A stretch of DNA of 64,000 nucleotides, taken from Deltaproteobacteria bacterium. GTDB taxonomy: Bacteria > Desulfobacterota > Desulfobacteria > Desulfobacterales > Desulfosarcinaceae. Shown piece after piece: positions 1 through 8,376 of this stretch (the first letter of the stretch is position 1; each line of letters begins with the position of its first letter). The stretch covers positions 1 through 64,000 of the forward strand of contig JAKALP010000026.1 in NCBI GenBank assembly GCA_021824175.1, read 5' to 3'. The position numbers and the translations under genes were made by a program. The notes under the pieces were generated by a model. That model was not told the origin of the DNA and searched no databases. It saw only the letters and a program-made list of their open reading frames with translations.

Positions 1-87
1 GTTCACGGCCGAGATATAGTCCTCGGCCTCGGTCAGCCGGCCGCTGTCGTCTTTTACTTTGGCTTGCACCAGGTCAATCAGAGCCAT
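1..87 (-). CDS. Phage protein, N-terminal 29 residues only (cut by window start)
   Basis: An open minus-strand frame starts at ATG 87 and runs off the window edge; the visible peptide begins MALIDLVQAKVKDDSG. An AGGTG stretch about 7 bases upstream could serve as ribosome binding site. It follows the capsid and secreted-protein genes in the same direction, a position where Mu-like phages carry small head-completion or neck genes. The fragment is too short to assign a family. Confidence 0.5.
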   Translation of the reverse strand, partial: MALIDLVQAKVKDDSGRLTEAEDYISAVN

Positions 88-118
88 TCAATGCACCTAA
101 CCCTATTTCTTCTTTCGC

Positions 119-148
119 GCCGGTCCGGGACGCCAATCCCGGACCGGC
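119..148 (-). terminator. Perfect 12-bp hairpin between prophage head genes
   Basis: Arms 119-130 and 137-148 are exact reverse complements around a 6-base loop. The hairpin sits between the stop of the 186-641 gene and the start of the next gene at 87. No T-run follows it on the minus strand, so a simple intrinsic terminator is doubtful; mRNA stabilisation or attenuation is possible. Confidence 0.45.
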
Positions 149-185
149 CATACACTTCGGCGGCCATCCGCCTCGCGTTGGATAT

Positions 186-641
186 CTATAGTCGTTTGAG
201 TACCAGCAGCACCGTCACGGTGGAGATGCTCGGCGTGGTTCCGGCCGCCGTCAGCACCCCGGTGACAACCGCTTCATCGGCCAGGGCCGCATCCGACACC
301 GTTCCTTGATAAACCGTTGCCTGGGCCGCAATCGATATGGCCGAGGATAGGATCGATGTTCCCGCCTCCAGCACATCCACCGTGTAGGTCTCATCACCGC
401 TGGTCAGGTCAATGGTCTCGGCCGAGGCGGTGACTGAAATCACCCGCGCGGCAAACGGCATCTTGATCCGGAAGATCACAGGCGCCGAAGCCGTGGCCAC
501 CGTGCGGTCGAATACGATCGGCAGCACCATGAAGCCGGGGCTGGCCGGGCTGGGGTTGGTGGTATTGGCCGTGGCCATGACCGGCGCCATGAGCAGCGCC
601 GCGATGAGCATTATTGGAATCGCCTTAAATCGTGTTTTCAT
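186..641 (-). CDS. Prophage protein with predicted signal peptide, downstream of capsid
   Basis: The start at 641 is chosen over the upstream in-frame ATG (680) because TAAGGAGAAGAAA directly precedes it and the product then begins with a classic signal peptide: Lys/Arg in the first four residues, a hydrophobic stretch at about 8-22, and an Ala-rich cleavage region ending near MATAN. The mature part (about 125 residues) is rich in Thr, Ser, Ala and Val, predicted mostly beta. Its place after the major capsid gene is where a decoration or head-fibre protein is usual, but a signal peptide there is odd. I recognise no family. Confidence 0.7.
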   Translation of the reverse strand: MKTRFKAIPIMLIAALLMAPVMATANTTNPSPASPGFMVLPIVFDRTVATASAPVIFRIKMPFAARVISVTASAETIDLTSGDETYTVDVLEAGTSILSSAISIAAQATVYQGTVSDAALADEAVVTGVLTAAGTTPSISTVTVLLVLKRL

Positions 642-673
642 TTTCTTCTCCTTAGCCCCCCCATGGGCGGGGC

Positions 674-704
674 ATTTCAAATCTCAAATTTCAAATCTCA
701 AATT
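674..704. repeat. Heptamer tandem repeat (ATCTCAA/ATTTCAA)
   Basis: About four consecutive 7-base units lie between the capsid stop (709) and the next prophage gene. They are of the same kind as the other short tandem repeats in this window. Confidence 0.6.
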
Positions 705-708
705 CTTC

Positions 709-2808
709 CTATGCCACCACCGCCTTGTAGGCGCCGCGGTAATCGGGCACTTCGCACTCATATTCGTGCCGAATTTTGTACTGCACCTTGTCGGCTACGA
801 ACATCTGGCCGTTGGCGGGCTGATCGGCCACGAACATCTCCGGCTCCTGCTGGCCGTTGAGGAACGCGAGCTCCAGGATCTCCACCTCGTTGGGATCAGC
901 GAACATCATCCAGTCATTGGCGTCGGTCATGAAGGGGCACTCGACCAGGCCCTCGGGCTTGAAGAACCCATACATGGAGTTGCCGTTATCCACGGTCACG
1001 GCCTGGGGATTGAAGTCGTTGACGTTTTTAACGATGCCGAACAGCGCCGAGGGAAACGCCACCGTCACGGGTTGCAGCATGAGCCGCTCGGCGCTGCCCG
1101 GCTCGGCCTGGGCGGCCATGGCGGTCTTGGCGGCCAGGGCCGAGGCGATGCCGTAGGCCGTGCTGCCCAGGTTGCCGTGGTTGGCGTGGAAGATAGCCGT
1201 ATTGTCGCCCTTATAAGTGGCATTGGCGATGAACTTGTTCCAGCAGCGTTTGGCCAGGGTGCGGCGCGCCGCGCGCGGCAGGCGGCTGATGATTTTTTGC
1301 ACCACGCGCATGTCATCATTGATGATCATCTTGCGGGTGATGGTGATGATGCCGCCCTTCTGGTTCAGGGCGTAGCTCACCTCTTCGTCGCTGACTTCTC
1401 CCAGATCCGGGAAGTCGACGGTTTCCGGCGTGACATCGGGCAGGTCGCCGTAATAGCCGATGCGCACCGACTCCATGGTGCGGAAATCCACGGCCTTGCG
1501 GATATTGGAGCCGACCAGACGCGAGACGCCGTAATCGGGGAGCTCGCGGTAATCGGCCACCATGCGGCGATACAGGGTGTTGCCCAGCACATAGGCAAAC
1601 GTCGCGCTGCCATAGGCGGCTTGCAGGCGCTGGGTCTGGGCCGGATCAAGGTAGCCACGCACTTCGGTGTCGCCCGTCAACTCCACATAGGCCGCGCGCA
1701 AGCTCTTGAACGCAGTGATGTCCTTAAACTGGTCGGCGACCGGCACGCCGAACACGCGGTCGCAGGCCGCCTGGAGCTTTTCGCCGCTGTCGCGCACCAC
1801 GCGCGCGCCGCCGGCATCGTGCACGGCGCCCGATCCGGAGTAGTGGTCGATGGTCTCCTTTTCTTCTTTGATGGCCGCTTGCAGAGCTTCAGCCGCAAAC
1901 TCCCGCCCGGCAAACTGTTTGCGCAGTTTGACCTGGCTGAACTCGGGCAGCTTGCTGGCGGAAAGCTCGCGGTCCAGCATCAGGTTTGCGGCCAGCAGCT
2001 TGACCTGCTTGAGCTCGTCGCTTTCGCCGGTGGCAATTACTTTTTTTAAGCCCTCCACCACGGCAGCGGTGAGTTTTTCGGCATCCCCGGTTGCGCCCGC
2101 GTCCTTGACCACGGCCGCGGCCAGCATCTGGATCAGCTCATCTTCGGTGACGGTTTCCTGATCAATCTTGGCGAATTGGTCCGGCCGGGCTTTTTGCAGC
2201 GCGGCCAGCAGCTTTTCCTTCAGGTTCATGTTGTCCTCCGTGTTTTGGGCCGCTGCTACCATGCGCAGGAATCGGCCGTTATTGGTGGGGTCGTAGACCA
2301 CATCTACTTCCACTGCGGTGATGGTCACCGGTTCTTTTACTTTTTTGCCGGCCACCGTGACGGTGCGGGTAGTGGCCGTCACATCGTGGGAAAGCCCCAG
2401 CAGGCCCGGATTGCCGCGTTCGTGGCTATCCATGAGGGCGTCGCGCAGCCACTTGGCCGATTTGAGGATGAAGAGATCGGCCTCGATGCCGTTGCCGGTT
2501 TCCTGGGGATTTTTAAGCCAGCCCACGATCTCGCGCACGCTCTTGCCGAACGGTTTGGGCTTGGGCTGATGCTGTTGATCGTCTAAGGCAAACACACGCG
2601 CGCCGTCATACAGGGCCAGAGCTGCCGCCAGAGGGGCCTTGGGCCAATTAATGCGTCCGTCGGCGCCCAGGCCGTATTCCACCACCTGCACGCGCCACCG
2701 GTAGCCATAGTCGGCATCGTTGGGATCGCCCGCCGCTGACAGCAGCCGGCCTATACCCGGCAGTATTTCGGCCGCGGCCTGGGACTTTTTATCAAGCTGC
2801 TTGCCCAT
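709..2808 (-). CDS. Prohead protease/major capsid protein fusion
   Basis: The product is 699 residues. The start at 2808 is preceded by GGAGGGCCTCG; an in-frame ATG at 2832 is less well placed. The C-terminal ~310 residues look like an HK97-fold major capsid protein, including a segment beginning TYKGDNTAIFHANHGNLG. The middle (about 194-390) is Ala/Glu/Lys-rich and helical, as expected for a scaffold or delta domain. The N-terminal ~190 residues are taken as the maturation protease, from the known protease-MCP fusion family; I cannot point to the catalytic residues with certainty. In Mu the protease/scaffold and capsid are separate genes. A second well-placed start lies inside the gene (see 2227-2239). 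Confidence 0.85.
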   Translation of the reverse strand: MGKQLDKKSQAAAEILPGIGRLLSAAGDPNDADYGYRWRVQVVEYGLGADGRINWPKAPLAAALALYDGARVFALDDQQHQPKPKPFGKSVREIVGWLKNPQETGNGIEADLFILKSAKWLRDALMDSHERGNPGLLGLSHDVTATTRTVTVAGKKVKEPVTITAVEVDVVYDPTNNGRFLRMVAAAQNTEDNMNLKEKLLAALQKARPDQFAKIDQETVTEDELIQMLAAAVVKDAGATGDAEKLTAAVVEGLKKVIATGESDELKQVKLLAANLMLDRELSASKLPEFSQVKLRKQFAGREFAAEALQAAIKEEKETIDHYSGSGAVHDAGGARVVRDSGEKLQAACDRVFGVPVADQFKDITAFKSLRAAYVELTGDTEVRGYLDPAQTQRLQAAYGSATFAYVLGNTLYRRMVADYRELPDYGVSRLVGSNIRKAVDFRTMESVRIGYYGDLPDVTPETVDFPDLGEVSDEEVSYALNQKGGIITITRKMIINDDMRVVQKIISRLPRAARRTLAKRCWNKFIANATYKGDNTAIFHANHGNLGSTAYGIASALAAKTAMAAQAEPGSAERLMLQPVTVAFPSALFGIVKNVNDFNPQAVTVDNGNSMYGFFKPEGLVECPFMTDANDWMMFADPNEVEILELAFLNGQQEPEMFVADQPANGQMFVADKVQYKIRHEYECEVPDYRGAYKAVVA
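2227..2239 (-). promoter_or_regulatory. Internal ribosome binding site and ATG inside the protease-capsid gene
   Basis: On the minus strand the sequence reads GGAGGACAACATG, in frame with the capsid fusion at codon 194. Initiation here would give a 506-residue scaffold-plus-capsid product without the protease domain. This resembles the nested scaffold starts of lambda (C/Nu3) and Mu (I/Z). The site is seen; its use is inferred. Confidence 0.55.
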
Positions 2809-2818
2809 CGAGGCCCTC

Positions 2819-3073
2819 CTATGCCGCCACATGGTGCTTGCGGCCGTCCTTGGTCACCAGGATCACTTCCTTGCCGGAGATCTTCCAGTCCAGCAGGTCG
2901 TCTTGGGTCAGCGGCCGTTCGGTGGGCTTGTGTCTGATCTGTTCGCGGCCGGATTCATCCTTGAACTTCTCGGCTTCGGCGGCGCGCAGGGTCAGGCCCT
3001 TGAGCCACTTGGGATCGAACTCAGAGGGTTGTTCCTGGACGTCGCCTTGGGAATCTTTTTGTTTTACTGCCAT
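2819..3073 (-). CDS. Small prophage protein upstream of the capsid fusion
   Basis: This 84-residue charged protein has GGAGAGACACT before its ATG. The C-terminus contains KEVILVTKDGRKHHVAA. It ends 10 bases before the protease-capsid start, whose ribosome site overlaps its end, so translation is probably coupled. I know no function; small genes of this size often precede capsid genes. Confidence 0.65.
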   Translation of the reverse strand: MAVKQKDSQGDVQEQPSEFDPKWLKGLTLRAAEAEKFKDESGREQIRHKPTERPLTQDDLLDWKISGKEVILVTKDGRKHHVAA

Positions 3074-3214
3074 AGTGTCTCTCCTTGTTTGAATCTGGCA
3101 CCTGCCAAATTCGGTTTATAAACGGTTTAACGCTGTTTACGGGGCCGGGGTTTTTGAAAACACGACCATTGGATGTATTTTTGGACCCCCTTCTTAAATC
3201 GCCTCACAGGCGGT

Positions 3215-4075
3215 TTAATGGCCATATGCACCCCATGACGCGGCCAGGCGTTTTTGGGCCGGCGCGGCCTGCTTCCAATCGGGGTGCCAGGGCACCACCT
3301 CGCAGCCGCAGTTGATCGTCTCCTGGGGCGGCGAGCTGGGCGCGCGCGGGTATTCAATGATCAGGCCGCCATAGTGGAAGGGCTTGTCCACCGGCTGGCG
3401 CTGGCCGTTCAAGCGCACATGGTTGATGCGCGGCGTCTTGGGGTGGCCGGCATGCCACCACTCCTTTTGCATCTGCGGTACGCTCTGGACCGCCTGGTTC
3501 AGGCTCTCCACCGTGGCCGACGAATAGGCCCGGCCCATCTCCACCTTGGCGATGGTCTCGGCGCGCGCCTCCAGCGATTTGAACACGCCGGGGCTTTCCA
3601 GCGACCCGGCGATGGACTGGATCACCTGGTGGGGCGTCTTTTGCCCCAGGATGCCCAGGGAGAGCTCACCGCGGATCTTGGTGAAGGCGTCGGTAGAAAG
3701 GCCCGCGATCTTGTGAAAAGCGAATTCCTTGAGCGTGGCCAGCAGCGGTCCCGGAATATGTCCGAAGGCTGCAAACAATCCACCGGCCCGCATGGCCGCC
3801 GGCACCAGGTCCGCGCCGCCGTTCCAGGCCGCATCCAGGAGCGTGTTCATCTCCCGTCCGGCTCTGCTTTCGAAGGCGCCCACGTAACGTTCGATGCTAG
3901 AGAGGTTGGCCTTGAGCATCCGGGCCGTATAGGTATCGGACCGCAGACCGGACAATTCTTCCACCACCTGGCCGCGCACCTCACCCATCAGGCCGCGCAA
4001 ATACTGCTCGCCGGAAACCTGCCTGGCATCCTTGGCCTTCAAAAATTCTTTGATGGTGGCGGTGACGGTGGTCAT
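3215..4075 (-). CDS. Phage head morphogenesis protein, Mu gpF / SPP1 gp7-like
   Basis: This 286-residue minor head protein is expected to sit inside the prohead near the portal and help packaging or ejection. A helical N-terminal part is followed by the family C-terminal region at about 185-270, with AETIAKVEMGRAYSSA, WWHAGHPKTPRINHVRLNGQ and the closing INCGCEVVPW. GGAGAAGAATTA precedes the ATG, and its start overlaps the portal stop (TAATG). About 140 bases to the next gene hold no convincing ORF. Confidence 0.85.
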   Translation of the reverse strand: MTTVTATIKEFLKAKDARQVSGEQYLRGLMGEVRGQVVEELSGLRSDTYTARMLKANLSSIERYVGAFESRAGREMNTLLDAAWNGGADLVPAAMRAGGLFAAFGHIPGPLLATLKEFAFHKIAGLSTDAFTKIRGELSLGILGQKTPHQVIQSIAGSLESPGVFKSLEARAETIAKVEMGRAYSSATVESLNQAVQSVPQMQKEWWHAGHPKTPRINHVRLNGQRQPVDKPFHYGGLIIEYPRAPSSPPQETINCGCEVVPWHPDWKQAAPAQKRLAASWGAYGH

Positions 4076-5499
4076 TAATTCTTCTCCGGGAGTGGCTTGT
4101 TCCCCTCAGCCTTCGGCCTCCTACCTTCGGCCTTTTTATAATCCTCATACCCCGGAGCAATCTCTACCGCCTCGGGGTTGTACTCATAGCCGACGAAGCC
4201 CAAAAAATAGGCAAACGCCTTGCGCGCCTCTTCCTTGCTGATCCATTCCTGGGTTTCGGCCACGGCCAGGGAGGCCGATACCTGCTGCAGCATGGTGGAG
4301 AGTTTGGCCACATCTTTTTCCGATATGTCCGGCGTCTGCACCTCGTAATCGTAAAGCTCGTCTTCAGGCACGCCGGTCAGGTAACGCGCCGCCACGGCCT
4401 TGGCGATGACATAATCGACCATCACCTCCAGCATGTTCTTCACCGTTTCCTGGCGGTTGGTGATGATTTTGCGCGCTGGAGCGTCCATTTCTCCGGCCGT
4501 GGCCCGATTGACGTCCCCGCCGCCGCCGAACCAATGCTCGGGCAGGCCCACGGATCCCAGGATATGGTTGCGGTGCAGCCTCGCCGCGGTCTGGCTGTCA
4601 TCGGCCTTGAAATCCGGATTGACCGCCTGGGCCGTCACTTTTTCATTGTGGATAAAGGCCCCGCCGGTGCGCGGCGGCTCATAGTCGGCGCGTTCGGACG
4701 CCAACTTCTTCTCATCGGCGCCGGTCACGGTGATATCGTAGAAAAAGCTGTTGAAGCGCCTGTGCTTATCGCCGGAGTCGAAAAGGAATTGCTCATAGTT
4801 GTCCAAATGATCGGCCACGGTGAATAGGTCGCTGGTGCCGCGCATTTCATTGGTCAGGGCGTTGACGGTGAAGAGGAAGCATTCACCGTCTGTGAAGGTC
4901 CGGCGCAGCGCGCGTCCGTCCTCGGAGAGGAAATCCTCGTTCTCATCGTCGATCACGATGGCCAGGCGCCGCTGCAGATCGGCGTTGGTCCCGCCTATGG
5001 TTACGCCGATCTTGATGCGCACATTGTGGGGGTCGCAAAATACTTCCTGGATATAGGCCGGATCGATATATCCCATGCGCACCCGTCCGGTTTGCTCGGC
5101 CACGGCCACGGGCCAGCATAATTCGCCGTAGATGCCCATTTCGCGAATGAACCTCTCCCAGTTCAGATCCATGCGGTTGACCGGGTCGTACCAAAAATCC
5201 TCGACGATCTTCTTCACCTCATTATTGCGGCAGGTGATCGGCATGCCTTTGGCCGCCACATGGGCCACGACCACTTCGACGATCCATTTGGCCAGCGGAT
5301 TGGTCTTCCATAGCCAATAGGCCACTTCAATGGCGCGGGCCTGATCCATCATGGCCAGCTCGCGTGTGGGCGCTCCGGTCAGGCGCCGCCAGCCGATCTG
5401 ATCCAATTGCAGCCCCACCGCGGCCGGCAGGCGCTCAGCCACCTGGCGTTCTATCTCGTCGCCGAACAACTTTTGCACAAGGGCCGCGCGTAAATTCAT
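4075..5499 (-). CDS. Phage portal protein
   Basis: The 474-residue protein is the expected size for the dodecameric portal at the DNA-entry vertex. It follows the large terminase and overlaps the gpF-like gene. Recognisable stretches include LWKTNPLAKWIVEVVVAHV near residue 65 and the GSVGLPEHWFGGGGDVNRATAGEM region near 330, typical of this portal group. No strong ribosome site precedes ATG 5499. The last ~20 residues (KKAEGRRPKAEG and so on) are translated from an intergenic-type GAAGGCT heptamer repeat, so the C-terminus seems to have been lengthened by repeat insertion or expansion. Confidence 0.88.
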   Translation of the reverse strand: MNLRAALVQKLFGDEIERQVAERLPAAVGLQLDQIGWRRLTGAPTRELAMMDQARAIEVAYWLWKTNPLAKWIVEVVVAHVAAKGMPITCRNNEVKKIVEDFWYDPVNRMDLNWERFIREMGIYGELCWPVAVAEQTGRVRMGYIDPAYIQEVFCDPHNVRIKIGVTIGGTNADLQRRLAIVIDDENEDFLSEDGRALRRTFTDGECFLFTVNALTNEMRGTSDLFTVADHLDNYEQFLFDSGDKHRRFNSFFYDITVTGADEKKLASERADYEPPRTGGAFIHNEKVTAQAVNPDFKADDSQTAARLHRNHILGSVGLPEHWFGGGGDVNRATAGEMDAPARKIITNRQETVKNMLEVMVDYVIAKAVAARYLTGVPEDELYDYEVQTPDISEKDVAKLSTMLQQVSASLAVAETQEWISKEEARKAFAYFLGFVGYEYNPEAVEIAPGYEDYKKAEGRRPKAEGNKPLPEKN

Positions 5500-5512
5500 A
5501 TGAACCCATTCC

Positions 5513-5551
5513 TTTCGGCTTCAGCCTTCAGCCTTCCACCTTCAGCCTTGT
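5513..5551. repeat. GAAGGCT heptamer tandem repeat
   Basis: Five or so 7-base units (read as CTTCAGC/CTTCCAC on plus) fill the gap between the terminase stop and portal start. The same unit recurs inside the portal C-terminus (4105-4140) and at 13556-13576 and 13845-13875. Confidence 0.65.
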
Positions 5552-7255
5552 TCATGCCGCCCTCCGATTCAGCCCCTGCAACAATCGGCCGAACAGACGT
5601 CCGCCGCGCGGGGCGCGGTAATCGTCGGCCCTCTGATCATCCTTGGGCGGGGCCACGGCCGCGCCATGCAGCCCTTCCTCGCACAGGCCCAGCAGCATCT
5701 CCAGGCAGTCCGGGCCGTCGTCATGCCCGCCGCGGCCCTTGGGCCGGTAGTAAAGCAGTTGCCGCTTCACCTCGCGGTGCTCGGCCCGGAACCTGATCCA
5801 GCCGTTCTTGATCCAGGGTTGCAGCCGGATGATGCGCAGATCCTTGTCCGTGTTGGGCACATGCTCATCGATGTTGAGCGTCAGGTTCTCGTCGTGGGCC
5901 TTGGTCTCCAGACTGCGCGCGAAGAACTCCTGGAACTGCACGGTTTCCATGCGAAACTTATTGAAGGGATCGCGCTCGTGGTAGGCCAGGATGGCGGCCA
6001 TGATGCCGTCGGGCTGGCGCTTTTCGATGTCGGCGATATCCAGATACAAAATCTTGTTCTTCATGCGTCCGCCCAGGATGGCCGATGGGTCGTTGCGCTT
6101 GTTCTTCTTGCCCAGGGATGGATCGCAGGCCCCGGCATGTGCAACCCCCGCGAAATCAACTTCCTCATCGTCCCAGTCCACGAACCACTCCTCCTGAAAT
6201 ACTTGATCCTCGGGATTAAGCGGCTCATTCTGCTTTTCGCTGTCGAAATAGGCCGGCCCGTCTGTCACCCGCATTTTCATGAGGTAGTAGTAATCTTCTT
6301 CCTCGGGCCACAGCACTTCGGCGCCGCGCAGCATCTGTGTCTTGTGCGCCTCGAAATAATCGTCGGCGGCTTTTTCGGCCTGCTCCTTGCCCGCTGAAAC
6401 ATCGGCGAAGATCCGTTCCCAGGAGTCCCACAAATTACGCGCATCGGCCCAGCGCATAACCGCCTTGAATTTGCGGCCCTTCCAGCCCGGCTTTTCCAGA
6501 AGCTTTTGCAGCAGGCTTTCGGCGTGCAGGATCGTGCCGATCACGATGTAGACCGTGGCCTTGTTGCCGATCTTCATCAGTGCCTTGAAAAACCAAGCTT
6601 CCAGCTTCTTGCGCTGATCGGGCGACTCCACGCTCTCGTCGTTTTCCAGATCGTCGCAGATCACGAGATCGGGCCGCTTGGAGCCGTGGCGGAAACCGCG
6701 CAGCTTTTGGCCCGCGCCCGCCGCGTGCACCTTGATGCCGTTGCGCGTGATGATCCAATCGGCGCGCCATACCGGCCCCTCGCCGGCCAGCTCAGGAAAA
6801 TCCTGGGCCAGGCGCTCATTGCTTTCCAGCTCGGCCTTGATGAAGCTGAGAAAAGACTGGGCCTGGGGTCCGGTTTCGGAAACAATCATGGGATAGTGCC
6901 GCCTTCGGTAGCAGATCACCCATAGCACCAGGCCGAAGGTGGTCCAGGTGCTCTTGGCGTTGCCGCGCGGGGCCGCATCAGCTTCTTTGTCGCCCTGGCC
7001 GGTGGCGATGCTCCACTCGATCATGGCCGGATAGCGTTCGGCGAAATACTTGTGCAAGGCGCTGGAGGGCTTGCTGAAGTAGTGCGGAAAGTAGGTCCGG
7101 CAGAAAAAATCCATGTCCGCCGCGCCTTTTTCTTTGCGCTGCTTCTGGGCCTTTTTGTCGTCGGCAAACGGCCGCGCCGAGGCCTGGATCATCTGGCGGA
7201 TGCTCTCCACCTCCCGGTCCCAGCGTTTTTGCTTTATGGTCGTTGCCATTGCCAT
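5552..7255 (-). CDS. Phage terminase large subunit
   Basis: The 567-residue packaging motor/nuclease has an N-terminal ATPase with a deviant Walker A, APRGNAKST (95-103), and Walker B PDLVICDDLEND (195-206), as in Mu-like TerL proteins. The C-terminal nuclease-like part starts near GACDPSLGKKNKRNDPSA. GGAGTCTAA precedes the ATG, whose A overlaps the small-subunit stop (TAAATG), so the two are translationally coupled. It pumps DNA into proheads through the downstream portal. Confidence 0.92.
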   Translation of the reverse strand: MAMATTIKQKRWDREVESIRQMIQASARPFADDKKAQKQRKEKGAADMDFFCRTYFPHYFSKPSSALHKYFAERYPAMIEWSIATGQGDKEADAAPRGNAKSTWTTFGLVLWVICYRRRHYPMIVSETGPQAQSFLSFIKAELESNERLAQDFPELAGEGPVWRADWIITRNGIKVHAAGAGQKLRGFRHGSKRPDLVICDDLENDESVESPDQRKKLEAWFFKALMKIGNKATVYIVIGTILHAESLLQKLLEKPGWKGRKFKAVMRWADARNLWDSWERIFADVSAGKEQAEKAADDYFEAHKTQMLRGAEVLWPEEEDYYYLMKMRVTDGPAYFDSEKQNEPLNPEDQVFQEEWFVDWDDEEVDFAGVAHAGACDPSLGKKNKRNDPSAILGGRMKNKILYLDIADIEKRQPDGIMAAILAYHERDPFNKFRMETVQFQEFFARSLETKAHDENLTLNIDEHVPNTDKDLRIIRLQPWIKNGWIRFRAEHREVKRQLLYYRPKGRGGHDDGPDCLEMLLGLCEEGLHGAAVAPPKDDQRADDYRAPRGGRLFGRLLQGLNRRAA

Positions 7256-7750
7256 TTAGACTCCGTACTTCTCCTGCCCCCATGCGATAATGTCGTCAAA
7301 GTTTTCTTCGATGATGGAAACTAAAGCCGCGTCATGCTTGGTGCCGAACTGGATCATGTCCTTGACGAAATCCAGGAAGAGCGCCGCGCGCTGCGCCCCT
7401 TGCTTCAGCGCCTGGGCCGCGTCGGCCTGCTCCCAGCGCTGCACCAGGGTTCCCAGCTTGGTGATGCCGTCCAGGTTGGCGTTGTTGAGGCTGCCGGCCG
7501 GCGACTCTTCCAGGGCCTGCATTTCGCGCTCAAACAGCGCCCGCAGCCGCTGCACCGTGGAGCGCTTGACCTGGCGCGCCCGGTCCCATTCGTCGTATTC
7601 TTCACTTGGAGCCTTGGTGTCGGCTTTCCATTGGGAAAGCGTTTGGCGGCTGACCCCCAGGGCCGCCTCGATGCCGGTCAGGCTCTCGCCGTCGATGTAC
7701 ATGCGCAACGCCACGTCATAGAGCTTGGATTTGTCGCCTTTGTTCGCCAT
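7256..7750 (-). CDS. DUF1804-type phage protein, probable terminase small subunit
   Basis: The 164-residue protein has an N-terminal helix-turn-helix (LTGIEAALGVSRQTLSQWK, about 23-42) and a helical remainder. The match to the DUF1804 family of Mu-like phages is by recognition of the sequence and its place just before TerL. It would recognise the packaging site and recruit the large subunit. Start and stop touch both neighbours. Confidence 0.82.
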   Translation of the reverse strand: MANKGDKSKLYDVALRMYIDGESLTGIEAALGVSRQTLSQWKADTKAPSEEYDEWDRARQVKRSTVQRLRALFEREMQALEESPAGSLNNANLDGITKLGTLVQRWEQADAAQALKQGAQRAALFLDFVKDMIQFGTKHDAALVSIIEENFDDIIAWGQEKYGV

Positions 7751-7996
7751 TTAAGCGAGTTCCCTTTCCAGGCGGGCAATCTCGCTGCGGGTCGCTTGCA
7801 GCTCACCCCATGCCATGGTCAGTTCGTCGAACTGCTCGGCCAGCAGCGGCACTTCCATCTCCTCCACCGGCACCAGGGCCGGGTTCAGCCCCTCGCGCAG
7901 TAGGCGGGCATTGCCTTCGATGCGCAGCTTGAGTTTGGCGACCTGCTCTTTCTTCTCGGCCAGTCTGCCGCGCATGGCGGCGCGCTCCTGGTTCAT
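7751..7996 (-). CDS. Small coiled-coil prophage protein
   Basis: The 81-residue protein is almost entirely helical, with heptad patterns at both ends (LAEKKEQVAKLKLRIEGNA and ATRSEIARLERELA). GAGGTTAACA precedes its ATG, and its stop abuts the terminase small-subunit start. Genes like this are common at this site in Mu-like phages; the function is unknown. Confidence 0.7.
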   Translation of the reverse strand: MNQERAAMRGRLAEKKEQVAKLKLRIEGNARLLREGLNPALVPVEEMEVPLLAEQFDELTMAWGELQATRSEIARLERELA

Positions 7997-7998
7997 TG

Positions 7999-8376
7999 TT
8001 AACCTCGCATCTGGCGCACGGCTGGGCAGTAGTCGTTAGCATTGATGCTGTCCACCAGGCGTGTTTGGGTCTGGGTGTTCAGCGAAATGACGCTCATGGT
8101 TTCGCTATAGATTCGTTCCAGACGGTTGCAGGTGCGCTCATAGTCTTCCACCAGGCGCGCATTGTTCTCATACAGCCTGCGAATGGCGGCCACGTCTTCG
8201 CGATATTGGCTCAGCGTGGTGGCGATGGCTTTCTCGCGCTCCGCCAGCTCCTTGTGTCGCATCTCTTCCTTGCGCTGGTCGCGTTTGTTGTCGAAATGCC
8301 AAATGATGAATACTAATCCCGGCAGTCCTAGGATCTGGATGATCAGCGTGGCCAGCGGCATGGAAATGGCTTCCAT
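7999..8376 (-). CDS. Membrane-anchored coiled-coil prophage protein (possible inner-membrane spanin)
   Basis: The 125-residue protein has one N-terminal membrane helix (MPLATLIIQILGLPGLVFII) and a long charged coiled coil, a plan seen in inner-membrane spanins. It sits in the lysis-to-packaging stretch. AAAGGACGCTA precedes the ATG, which overlaps the TAA of the repaired traR frame upstream. The spanin role is inferred from topology and position only. Confidence 0.65.
   Translation of the reverse strand: MEAISMPLATLIIQILGLPGLVFIIWHFDNKRDQRKEEMRHKELAEREKAIATTLSQYREDVAAIRRLYENNARLVEDYERTCNRLERIYSETMSVISLNTQTQTRLVDSINANDYCPAVRQMRG

Noticed and set aside
412-2049. 545-codon plus-strand frame across the capsid gene
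   Set aside because: Antisense shadow of the GC-rich capsid frame; no ribosome site, His/Gly/Ala-rich low-sense peptide.
3254-4078. 274-codon plus-strand frame opposite the gpF-like gene
   Set aside because: Shadow with no recognisable protein; the minus-strand gene has family motifs and a ribosome site.
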